64,000 nt of DNA from Actinopolyspora halophila DSM 43834. Lineage in GTDB: Bacteria > Actinomycetota > Actinomycetes > Mycobacteriales > Pseudonocardiaceae. The translations under genes were made by a program, and so were the position numbers. The stretch covers positions 4,637,352 through 4,701,351 of the forward strand of contig NZ_AQUI01000002.1 in the NCBI RefSeq assembly GCF_000371785.1, in the 5' to 3' direction. The first letter of the stretch is position 1, and each line of letters begins with the position of its first letter. Shown piece by piece: positions 7,864 through 15,483 of the stretch. The notes under the pieces are model-generated. The model saw only the letters and a program-made list of their open reading frames with translations, searched no databases and was not told the DNA's origin.

Positions 7864-8703
7864 TCAGCCCTGGTCGGAGCCACTCAGCCTGCCGGAACGA
7901 ACAGCGGCCACGACACCACCGTCGACGAGGAGGTCGGTGCCGCTGACGAAGGTCGCTTCCGGACCGAGCAGGAAATCGGCCGCCGCGGCGATGTCCTCGG
8001 GCGTTCCGAGCCGCCCTGCGGCGGAAGCGTCGATCATCGCGCGTACCGCACCGCGCTGCTCCGAGCCCAGTTCCTGCTGCACCATGGGTGTCGAGATGAC
8101 GCCGGGGCTGATCGAATTGACCCGGGTGCCCCGGTCTCCCCAGAGCACGCTGGCTCGTTGCACCCGGAGCTGGTTGGCGCGTTTGGCGATTCCGTAGGCG
8201 CGGCCCGGCTCGGTCACCGCTTCCGGGTCGGCGCAGGGGAGTCGGAGCAACTCCTCGGCCGGAGTGCGGGCCAGCTCCTCCTCCTGCTCCTCGTCGAGGG
8301 ACGTTTCCATGTGCCCGGCCATGCTGGAAACGACGACGGCCGATCCTCCCGTGACGACCACGTTCTCGAACTCCTCGAGAACCAGTGCCGCCCCGAGCAG
8401 GTTCACCCGCAGGATCGTCGCCGCCGACGACCGCGCGGGGGAGAGTCCCGCCGTATGAGCCAGCCGGGTGACCGGCCCCAGCTCGGCGGCGACGCGGGCC
8501 AGCTCGGCGACCGAGTCACGCGAGGAGACGTCCACCCGGTGCGTGGTCACGTCGTGTCCGTCCGAGCGCAACGACTCGGCGGTCGACTCCAGTGCGCTCT
8601 CGTCGAGGTCCGCGAGCAGTACGCGCCTGCCGCTTCCCGTTCGGCGCGCCACGGCCCGCCCCATTCCGCCGCTGCCGATGACGGTCAGCACTTCCTCGTT
8701 CAT
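7864..8703 (-). CDS. Short-chain dehydrogenase/reductase
   Basis: 279 aa from ATG 8703, preceded by GGAGGAAGG. The NAD(P) site is a variant Rossmann motif IGSGGMGRAVA instead of TGxxxGxG. Later features are an NxAG-equivalent HTAGLSP, SSMAGH with the catalytic Ser, YGIAKRANQ with the YxxxK pair, SPGVISTPM, and the C-terminal FVSGTDLLVDGG. It is the last gene of a minus-strand group with an SMP-30-like protein and a Baeyer-Villiger monooxygenase, so it probably interconverts the alcohol and ketone of that route (inference). An insertion between the Ser and Tyr motifs (ETSLDEEQEEELARTPAEE) is typical of one actinobacterial subgroup. Confidence 0.85.
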   Translation of the reverse strand: MNEEVLTVIGSGGMGRAVARRTGSGRRVLLADLDESALESTAESLRSDGHDVTTHRVDVSSRDSVAELARVAAELGPVTRLAHTAGLSPARSSAATILRVNLLGAALVLEEFENVVVTGGSAVVVSSMAGHMETSLDEEQEEELARTPAEELLRLPCADPEAVTEPGRAYGIAKRANQLRVQRASVLWGDRGTRVNSISPGVISTPMVQQELGSEQRGAVRAMIDASAAGRLGTPEDIAAAADFLLGPEATFVSGTDLLVDGGVVAAVRSGRLSGSDQG

Positions 8704-8771
8704 GATCACCCTTCCTCCGGGGGCACTCGCCCCTGCGATCGCCCGACCGCTCTCTCCGCAACGCTCCGGTT

Positions 8772-10358
8772 TCACGGGCGCAGTCGCAGCACGCTGCCCA
8801 CCCCGTTGGCTGTGAGGAGGAGGGAGCCGTCCGGAGCCGCGGCCAGCGCGGCGAACGGACGCGGCCGGTCGCTCGCGTCGGGCCGCCCGTTCGACTCGGC
8901 GCTGCCCGCACCGGACAGGCTCCCGACGCTCAACTCGTGTGCTGTCCTGCTCGTCCCGGTGGCGGGGCAACACCGGACCAGACGGCCGTGCTCGACCTCG
9001 AGCACGAACAGTTCGTCCCCGCTGATGGCGATGCCCTGCGGCGTTCCGAGACCGTCGGCCACGACGACCGGTTCGTCCCCCAGACGCAGGACCCGTCCGG
9101 TGCGCTCGTCGCTGACGTAGCAGTTCCCGTTGTCATCCAGCGCCACACCGACCGGTTGCTTCAGTCCGGTGGCGAGCTCAGTGACCGCGTCCGCCTCGTC
9201 GACGGACAGGACCCGCCCCGACTCCGGGGCCGCGAGCACGACCCGTCCACGCGAATCGGCGGCGACTCCGGCGGGCGCGCCGAATCCGGAAACCCGCCTC
9301 CTGGAGGAGCCGTCCCCGGGGTCGTAGGCGTGGAGCTCGCCGGTCGCCGTGACGAGCTGGAGAACGTCGCCGGTGGCGACCACGTTCCGCACCACGGAGG
9401 GGAGATCTCCGGTTACCACCCCGACCGGGACCGCCTCCCCCGAGTCGGTGAGAGTCTCCAGGCTGAAGTGGTCGGCCGCGTAAACCTTCCCCCACCGGTC
9501 GGCCGTGACCCCGAACGGCCCGTTCAGTCCGCTCGGGACGGTTGCGCGGGACGGACCGTCCGTACCGATCCCGGTGATGCCGCCCCGGACGAAGCTCGAC
9601 ACGAACATGCGGTTGTCCTCGTCGAAGGCCGCGTTGTCCAGTCCCGGGATTCCGGTGGTGAAGCTCGAGGTCCGTCCCGTGGCCGGGTCGACGCGCGTGA
9701 CCACTCCCGCCGGACCGCAGGACAGCACCAGCAGCTGCCCCGCGCGGTCGAAGCGCACGGCGACCGGAAGGTCCACGTCCTCCGCCACGACTTCCGGCTC
9801 TCCTCCGTCCGGGGAGATCCTCCAGACCTGGTTGGTCATCATGTGCGGGTAGTACAGCCACCCGTCGGGGCCGCACTGCATCGCGTTGCCGTGGTTCAGC
9901 CCTTCGGCGAGCGGTACCGGCGAACCACCGTGCGGGAACAGCTCGAACAGTTCACCACCGGCGCGCATCTCGCTGACGAAGAGCCGGTCGCCGAGGCAGG
10001 CGATGCCGTTGGGGTTCCGGAGATCCTCCGCGACGACGGTGCACGCCCCCCGCGGAGTGCGCCGCCACACCCGGCCGGGGACCATGTCGGTGACGTACAT
10101 GTCCCCGTGCGCGTCGAACGCGAGGTCGTCCGGGGTCCGTATCGGCCCGCTCGGCGACACCACGGTCTCGACCGCACCGGAGACCGTGTCGACCGCGCTG
10201 ATCCCCCCGTGGAGGAACTGGGCCACGTACAACAGGCCATCGGGACCGAAGGCGATCCCGTTCGCGCCGCGCAGCGGACTCGGCTCGTTCAGCCGTGTCA
10301 TTTCCGACCGAGTCCCTCCCCGCTCGGACACGTCGGCCTCAGATCCGTTCCGCGTCAT
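8772..10358 (-). CDS. SMP-30/gluconolactonase-like beta-propeller protein
   Basis: 528 aa. Repeated blades of the type NGIAFGPDGLLYVAQ, PDDLAFDAHGDMYVTD, NGIACLGDRLFVSE, VAVRFDRAGQLLVLS, FGVTADRWGKVYAAD, VGVALDDNGNCYVSD and QGIAISGDELFVLE form a long NHL/SMP-30 propeller, roughly twice the size of a single six-bladed SMP-30 domain. ATG 10358 is chosen for its GGAGAG site 7 bases upstream; it overlaps the monooxygenase stop by 20 bp, suggesting translational coupling. Likely role is hydrolysis of the ester or lactone made by the neighbouring Baeyer-Villiger enzyme, but a regulatory or binding role is possible. No signal peptide is seen. Confidence 0.75.
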   Translation of the reverse strand: MTRNGSEADVSERGGTRSEMTRLNEPSPLRGANGIAFGPDGLLYVAQFLHGGISAVDTVSGAVETVVSPSGPIRTPDDLAFDAHGDMYVTDMVPGRVWRRTPRGACTVVAEDLRNPNGIACLGDRLFVSEMRAGGELFELFPHGGSPVPLAEGLNHGNAMQCGPDGWLYYPHMMTNQVWRISPDGGEPEVVAEDVDLPVAVRFDRAGQLLVLSCGPAGVVTRVDPATGRTSSFTTGIPGLDNAAFDEDNRMFVSSFVRGGITGIGTDGPSRATVPSGLNGPFGVTADRWGKVYAADHFSLETLTDSGEAVPVGVVTGDLPSVVRNVVATGDVLQLVTATGELHAYDPGDGSSRRRVSGFGAPAGVAADSRGRVVLAAPESGRVLSVDEADAVTELATGLKQPVGVALDDNGNCYVSDERTGRVLRLGDEPVVVADGLGTPQGIAISGDELFVLEVEHGRLVRCCPATGTSRTAHELSVGSLSGAGSAESNGRPDASDRPRPFAALAAAPDGSLLLTANGVGSVLRLRP

Positions 10359-12192
10359 GGTTCTCTCCGGGATACACGAGCACGTCGGTGAAGCCGTCCT
10401 CCGCGCGCCACCGGCGCAGCAGTTCCGCGAACTCGAGTTCGTCCGGCTTGTAGAAACTGCGCACGACCGAGGAGTGCCCCTCGTTGTTGTAGTAGCCCGG
10501 AGTGCACTCGTCCAGCGCCCCGTCGCCCCCGGCTCTCCCGCTCATCTCGTCGACCCAGGCCTGCTCGGCCGCCGCGGTGGGTTCCACGTAGGCCGCACCG
10601 CGCTTCTCCGACTCGGTGATCACCGCGGCGATGTGAACGGCCTGATCGTCGAGCACGTGCGTGAAATTGGGCGCCACCCCGTTCTGCGAGGGCCCCGTGC
10701 AGAACAGGTTGGGGAAGCCGTGGCTGGTGAACCCGTGCAGCGTGCGCATGCCGTTGCTGAAGTGCTCGGGCAGCGTCACACCGTCCCGGCCGTGAAGCGG
10801 CAGGCCGGAGGCGGCGGGGTGCGAGCCGCCCACCTGGAAGCCGGTCGCGAAGACGAGGCAGTCGACCTCGTACTCGACGCCGTGGCTGACCAGGCCGCGC
10901 TCGGTGATGCGTTCCACCCCGCGCCCCTCCGTGTCGACCAGCGTCACGTTGGGGCGGTTGAAGGCCGGGTAGTAATCGTCGTTGAAGGTCGGGCGCTTGC
11001 ACTCGTAGCGGTACCACGGTTGCAGGGCCCGCGCGGTCCCCTCGTCCTCGACGAGGGAGCTCACCCGCTCGCGCACCTGGCTCATCTTCCTGAAGTCGGC
11101 GATCTCCCGGACGAGCTCGTGCTCCTCCGCGGAGAGCTCCTCCCTGCCGGTCTCGTCCGCGACTTCCCGGTAGCGCAGGGCGAGGTCGCTCCACCGGTCG
11201 GCCACCATGTCCCGGTCCTGCTCGTCCCGATCACCACCGAGCACGGCGAGGAAGTTGTTCCTCCTGCGCTCGTGCCAACCCTCGGACAGGTTGGCGGCCC
11301 ACTCCGGATCGGTGGGGCGGTTCCCGCGCTCGTCCACGACGGACGGGGTGCGCTGGAAGACGTACAGGTGAGCCGCGTCCTCGGCGAGGGCGGGCACGCA
11401 CTGGATCCCCGTGGCCCCGGTGCCGACCACGGCTACGCGCTTGTCCGCGAGCCCGTGCATACCGCCGGTCTGGTCCCCGCCGGTGTAGGCGTAGTCCCAG
11501 CGGCTGGTGTGGAAGGTGTGCCCGCGGAAGGTGTCGATTCCCGGTATGCCGGGCAGCTTCGGCCTGCTGAACGGGCCACTGGAGAAGATCACGTACCGCG
11601 CGGTCGTGTTGTCGCCGCGGTCGGTGGTGACCGTCCAGCGACGCCGGGACTCGTCCCAGGTGGCGCCGGACACCTCCGTCCGGAAGCACGCGTCGCGGTA
11701 GAGGTCGAAGTGCTGGGCGATGCTCCTGGTGTACTGGCGGATCTCCTCGCCGCGCGCGTACTTCTCGCTCGGCACGTAACCGAGCTCCTCCAGCAGGGGC
11801 AGGTAGATGTAGGACTCGACGTCGCAGCGCACTCCCGGATAGCGGTTCCAGTACCAGGTTCCGCCGACGTCTCCGCCCTTCTCCACCACCCGGATCGAGT
11901 CGAATCCGGCCTGCCGCAGCCGCGCCCCCGCGAGCAGCCCTCCGAAGCCCGCGCCGACGATCAGCACCTCCACCTCGTCGGTGCACGGCTCGCGGGCGGG
12001 TTCGGCCTCGACGTAGGGGTCCTCGACGTAATAGCCGAAGTCCCCCGTCGGTGCGAGGTACTGGGTCGATCCGTCCGAGCGGAGTCGGCGATCGCGCTCG
12101 ACCCGGTAGCGGGCGCGCACTTCCTCCGGTTCGAAGCCGAGCTCACCGGGGTCCAGCGGATCCGCCGCGGGTGACCGCTCATCGTTGGTCAT
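10339..12192 (-). CDS. Flavin-containing (Baeyer-Villiger type) monooxygenase
   Basis: 617 aa. The FAD Rossmann site is VLIVGAGFGGLLAGARLRQAG (about residue 76), followed by GGTWYWNRYPGVRCD, which is typical of cyclohexanone-type enzymes. The Baeyer-Villiger fingerprint F-x-G-x-x-x-H-x-x-x-W-D is intact as FRGHTFHTSRWD, and the NADPH Rossmann motif is VVGTGATGIQ. CxxFATGFQ closes the core. It should insert oxygen beside a ketone using NADPH and O2 to give an ester or lactone. It is flanked by a TetR regulator upstream and SMP-30-like and SDR genes downstream, all on the minus strand. Confidence 0.92.
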   Translation of the reverse strand: MTNDERSPAADPLDPGELGFEPEEVRARYRVERDRRLRSDGSTQYLAPTGDFGYYVEDPYVEAEPAREPCTDEVEVLIVGAGFGGLLAGARLRQAGFDSIRVVEKGGDVGGTWYWNRYPGVRCDVESYIYLPLLEELGYVPSEKYARGEEIRQYTRSIAQHFDLYRDACFRTEVSGATWDESRRRWTVTTDRGDNTTARYVIFSSGPFSRPKLPGIPGIDTFRGHTFHTSRWDYAYTGGDQTGGMHGLADKRVAVVGTGATGIQCVPALAEDAAHLYVFQRTPSVVDERGNRPTDPEWAANLSEGWHERRRNNFLAVLGGDRDEQDRDMVADRWSDLALRYREVADETGREELSAEEHELVREIADFRKMSQVRERVSSLVEDEGTARALQPWYRYECKRPTFNDDYYPAFNRPNVTLVDTEGRGVERITERGLVSHGVEYEVDCLVFATGFQVGGSHPAASGLPLHGRDGVTLPEHFSNGMRTLHGFTSHGFPNLFCTGPSQNGVAPNFTHVLDDQAVHIAAVITESEKRGAAYVEPTAAAEQAWVDEMSGRAGGDGALDECTPGYYNNEGHSSVVRSFYKPDELEFAELLRRWRAEDGFTDVLVYPGENHDAERI

Positions 12193-12303
12193 GCGTTCAG
12201 TCCTTCTCGTTCGGGGGTTCCGCTGTGGCCGGCCCGCGACGCTCCCCCGGGCGCACCGCCCTCCGGAGTCGGGGCCACATCGGACAGCGGCGGCGGTTCC
12301 CGC

Positions 12304-12954
12304 TCACGAGCGGGACGTCACCGGGGCCAGCCACAACCCGACGACGGCGTCGATCAGGCCGTTGGCGAAGCTCTCCCAGTCCGCGTGCAGGGTGGGCGCT
12401 CCCTCGGCGAGGGCGCGTTCGCGTTCGACGCACATGTGCGTGGTCAGGTGCCGGCCCATGTTCCAGCGCTCGGTCCGTACGCTGGCCGACAGCTCGGGCA
12501 GGCACCGGTTCATCCCGTCCAGGGCGAACCGCAGCGCGGGGGAGCTCAGCGAGTCCTCGTTCGCGATCTCGTGGAGACCGGGGTCGGCGGCGACCTGGGT
12601 GGCGAACCGCGCGTACCACGTCGGGCTGCCCAACTCCTCCAGGTGCCCGGTCATCGGGCGCACCAGGCAGGAGACCCAGTAGCGCAGGCTCTCGGGGTCG
12701 CCCGGAGCGGCCACCATGTTCGTGCGCAGGTGTTCCATCCGATCGCCGTGTCCGCGCAGGATCGCACGCACCAGCTCGGTCTTCGTGCCGAAGTGGTAGG
12801 TGACCGCGGCGCTGTTGCCGAGTTCGGCCTCCTCGCTGATCCGGCGGTTGGAGACCGTGTATATCCCGTTCTCGGCGAACAACCGCTCCGCCGTGCTCAG
12901 GATCGACTCCCGCGTTGCCGCGCCGCGCTCGCCCCGCGCCGTCCTGCTCGCCAC
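12304..12954 (-). CDS. TetR-family regulator of the monooxygenase cluster
   Basis: About 216 aa from GTG 12954, which has GAGG 8 bases upstream; a longer reading from GTG 13047 adds an unconserved 31-residue extension and would be nearly leaderless. The DNA-binding domain reads ATRESILSTAERLFAENG, then ISEEAELGNSAAVTYHFGTKTELVRAIL. The C-terminal two thirds are a ligand domain with a TetR_C-like MNRCLPELSA segment. It heads the minus-strand monooxygenase, lactonase-like and SDR genes. A palindromic AT-rich operator lies just upstream, so it probably represses itself and the cluster. Confidence 0.85.
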   Translation of the reverse strand: MASRTARGERGAATRESILSTAERLFAENGIYTVSNRRISEEAELGNSAAVTYHFGTKTELVRAILRGHGDRMEHLRTNMVAAPGDPESLRYWVSCLVRPMTGHLEELGSPTWYARFATQVAADPGLHEIANEDSLSSPALRFALDGMNRCLPELSASVRTERWNMGRHLTTHMCVERERALAEGAPTLHADWESFANGLIDAVVGLWLAPVTSRS

Positions 12955-13049
12955 GAACACCACCTCACCGCTGCCGCACGCCTCGCCCGAGCTCGTGGCG
13001 GCCTCCGAAGAGCGTCCGGATCCGCCCGGCTCGTGGCCCGACGACACCT

Positions 13050-13101
13050 TTCAATCAAGTAATTTAATCAGCTGATTGAACTCCGTCAAGCAGTTGATTG
13101 A
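13050..13101. promoter_or_regulatory. AT-rich palindromic operator upstream of TetR gene
   Basis: TTCAATCA (13050-13057) faces TGATTGAA (13073-13080), AATCAGCTGATT (13066-13077) is a perfect 12-bp palindrome, and TTGATTGA recurs at 13094-13101. The sequence is far more AT-rich than its surroundings. Its place directly upstream of the TetR gene suggests an autoregulatory operator with two binding sites overlapping the promoter. Confidence 0.65.
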
Positions 13102-13445
13102 AAAATGCTCCGGCACGGCGCCCTCGGCAGAACACGCCGGGTGAACTCGGACTGGGGACGACGAGGCGGTTCCGGCGGCGGGACGATTCCCACGGTCGTC
13201 GCCCGTGCTCCCGATGACGCACGGCCTCGCGTTGAAACGCTCGTACGCCGTACTGCTTCTTCCGGTTCAGGCACTGTCCGAAAAAGAAAACCCGGAACGA
13301 GTCCCTCACACGAAAGAATCCGAACCACGATGATTTCCTTCAGGATCGCCGATACGGCAGGCGAAACGGACCGAGAAACGCTGTAGGTGGCTAGGCGGCG
13401 CCCCGTCTACGACCCGGTGCGGATCGGACTCGAAAGAAGAGCGAG
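13102..13445. other. Intergenic, no gene seen
   Basis: About 340 bp between the TetR operator and tRNA-Val. No ORF with recognisable protein features, and no strong repeat, is seen on either strand. Confidence 0.5.
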
Positions 13446-13517
13446 TGCGCGATGCTGGGATCGAACCAGCGACCTCTACCGTGTCAAGGTAGCGCTCTCC
13501 CGCTGAGCTAATCGCGC
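13446..13517 (-). tRNA. tRNA-Val (GAC)
   Basis: 72-nt cloverleaf on the minus strand. The acceptor stem GCGCGAT pairs with ATCGCGC, the D arm is TTAGCTCAGCGGGAGAGC, the anticodon stem CTACC/GGTAG encloses loop TTGACAC with anticodon GAC, and the T arm contains GGTTCGATCCC. Discriminator base is A; CCA is not encoded. Confidence 0.97.
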
Positions 13518-13612
13518 CCGTCCGGTCCGCGCCGAACACGAAACATCTTACCGGTCGTGATGATCCTCCTTGACACGGGGGTGGGCGCTGACGCGCACGT
13601 TAGGCTCCCCAC

Positions 13613-14047
13613 GTGTCCGACTTTGCCGATCCTCCTCCCAAGCGCAGCGATTTCGGTGTGCTGTGGCCGATGACCACCCGCTGGTCCGACAATGACGCCT
13701 ACGGCCACGTCAACAACGTGACCCACTACTCGTGGTTCGACACGGCCGTGAACGGCTGGCTGATGCGGGCCACGGGCACCGACGTCCGCCGGCTCTCCGC
13801 GATCGGCGTGGTCGCCGAGACGGCCTGCCGCTACCTGTCCGAGCTGAGCTTTCCCGACGAGGTCGAGGTCGGCATCGGGCTGCGCAGGCTGGGCAATTCC
13901 AGCGTCACCTACGGGTTGGCCGCGTTCGGCAACGGCAGCGAGCAGCCCGCCTCGCTGGGCAGGTTCGTGCACGTCTACGTGGACCGCGAAACGCGCATCA
14001 CCGTCCCCGTGCCGGAGGAGATCCGCGCGGCGCTGCGGCAGCTGTAG
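13613..14047 (+). CDS. Acyl-CoA thioesterase (4HBT, hotdog fold)
   Basis: 144 aa starting GTG 13613. The 4HBT signature is TTRWSDNDAYGHVNNVTHYSWFDTA, containing the catalytic Asp (D-x-D-x-x-G-H-V-N-N). The C-terminal half (FVHVYVDRETRITVPVPEEIR) matches the YbgC/FcbC-type family. There is no ribosome binding site; a TAGGCT -10-like box at 13601-13606 ends 6 bases before the GTG, so the mRNA is probably leaderless. The substrate is unknown. Confidence 0.85.
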   Translation: MSDFADPPPKRSDFGVLWPMTTRWSDNDAYGHVNNVTHYSWFDTAVNGWLMRATGTDVRRLSAIGVVAETACRYLSELSFPDEVEVGIGLRRLGNSSVTYGLAAFGNGSEQPASLGRFVHVYVDRETRITVPVPEEIRAALRQL

Positions 14048-14068
14048 CCCGCCGGTTCCCCGGCGCTT

Positions 14069-14171
14069 CCCAGTTATGGGCAAAACTGGGCGGTCCACCG
14101 CTCCCCTGGTGTCCCTCTCCCCGTTGAGAGCTCGGGCAGTGGGGACAGCCGCCCAGTTATAGGCAAAACTG
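14069..14171. repeat. Two copies of the CAGTTATRGGCAAAACTG hairpin repeat
   Basis: Copies at 14069-14090 and 14152-14171. Each has a 7-bp stem (CCCAGTT/AACTGGG in the first) around the loop ATRGGCAA. They sit between two convergent genes. Further copies occur at 15299, 18383, 18768 and 18823. There is no U tract, so they are either unusual bidirectional terminators or protein-binding sites. Confidence 0.75.
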
Positions 14172-14191
14172 CGGAAACCACGCGGGAGGGG

Positions 14192-15181
14192 TCAGCCGGC
14201 CAGGACGACTCCCGACCGGAGCACCACCAGGGAGAGCACTCCGCCGAGGACGACCACCGGCGCCACGACCGCGAGCACTGCCAGCACCCCGGTTCGCCGT
14301 ACCGACCGCGCCGTCACGCCGAACCCCGCGGCGGCCAGCAGCGTGAACAGGACAACGTCGAACCCGTACCCGATGCGCAGCTCCCACTGATCCCACAGCG
14401 CCCACAGCACCATGCCTGCGAGGACCCCCAGTGCGGCCGAGACACCTACCGCCAGCAACAGCATCGGCACGGGCCTGGTGATCCCGCTCAGCCGCATCGC
14501 GCGGACCAGGAACCACGCCTGCACCACCAGGACCGCGGCGATGACGCAGTAGAGGGAAGCCACGAGGGTCCAGGACTCCTGCTGGGGCGACATGGCCATG
14601 CCGAGCACGGCGAGCCCCCCGAACCTCAGCACCGTCCAAACCACCAGCACGAAATCGCCCCCCAGCACCACGGCGCTCACGACCGCTCCCGCGGAAGCGC
14701 GCAGTGGTGTTCGCGGGACCTCGGAAACGCGCGGCGCGAACCGCACCACCAGGGCGTGTCCAGCAGCGGCCACCAGCGGATACACCAGGAATTCCGCCAA
14801 CACGACCGGGGTCGGCCCCATCGGCGAACGCAGCAGCACACCCGTGAGCGGAATCAGCACCGCGGACACACCGATACTCACCAGCAGCGTCGGCCCCGGT
14901 CTGCTGAGACCGCACAACCTCAGCGCGCGAGCCGTGAACCACAGGTGTCCCACCGCTACGGCGGCCGCGAAGCAGTAGAGCAGGACCCGCAAGATCATCT
15001 CGCCCGCGCCGGGCTGCGCCGACGCGACCACCGTGCCGAGGGGGTCCTGCTGCGTGATCCGGCGCAGTGCCCGGACGAGAAGTACGAGATCGAACCCCAG
15101 CAGCGCCGCGGTGCCCACCGCTCCCGGCGCGACGGTTCCTGGTCTTTCCGGCTCGTCGTCGGCGACATCGTGATCGTTCAT
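14192..15181 (-). CDS. Polytopic membrane protein of unknown function
   Basis: 329 aa from ATG 15181 (GTG 15190 is an alternative three codons upstream). It has about eight hydrophobic segments in what looks like two similar halves: each half has a VLLVRALRR- or VVWTVLRFG-type helix, then AVAVGHLWFTARALRLCGLSRPGP in the first half matching AVLVVQAWFLVRAMRLSGITRPVP in the second. The internal repeat suggests an ancient duplication. I do not recognise the family. It is not obviously in an operon. Confidence 0.75.
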   Translation of the reverse strand: MNDHDVADDEPERPGTVAPGAVGTAALLGFDLVLLVRALRRITQQDPLGTVVASAQPGAGEMILRVLLYCFAAAVAVGHLWFTARALRLCGLSRPGPTLLVSIGVSAVLIPLTGVLLRSPMGPTPVVLAEFLVYPLVAAAGHALVVRFAPRVSEVPRTPLRASAGAVVSAVVLGGDFVLVVWTVLRFGGLAVLGMAMSPQQESWTLVASLYCVIAAVLVVQAWFLVRAMRLSGITRPVPMLLLAVGVSAALGVLAGMVLWALWDQWELRIGYGFDVVLFTLLAAAGFGVTARSVRRTGVLAVLAVVAPVVVLGGVLSLVVLRSGVVLAG

Positions 15182-15298
15182 CCCCGGCACCTCACCAGCA
15201 ACCTGACCGAGCCGAGCAGAGCGAAACTACTCAGCCTAGCCCGATTCGTCCTGAGAGAGCCTGATCAGCTGTTTCACTGCTCGGTACCTCCCGATGTG

Positions 15299-15319
15299 CC
15301 CAGTTATAGGCAAAACTGG
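15299..15319. repeat. CAGTTATAGGCAAAACTG hairpin repeat
   Basis: Single copy, exact to the consensus, lying in the 300-bp gap downstream of the MMPL gene and upstream of the membrane-protein gene start. The rest of the gap shows no gene. Confidence 0.75.
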
Positions 15320-15483
15320 CCGGTCCCCCTCGCCGCCCCCGAGGGCAACGAGTGGAGGCGCCGCGGGCTCGGCACCACCACGGATCCCCGCGGAGCTCGA
15401 GCACCCCCGAAAGCAAGGTGGCCCGGCGCCGAAGGACGCTTCGGCGCCGGGCCACCGGTTCACTCACGGATCGGATCCGACGG

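Noticed and set aside
9886-12174. 762-aa plus-strand ORF opposite the monooxygenase
   Set aside because: Antisense shadow of a clear flavin monooxygenase frame; no recognisable motifs.
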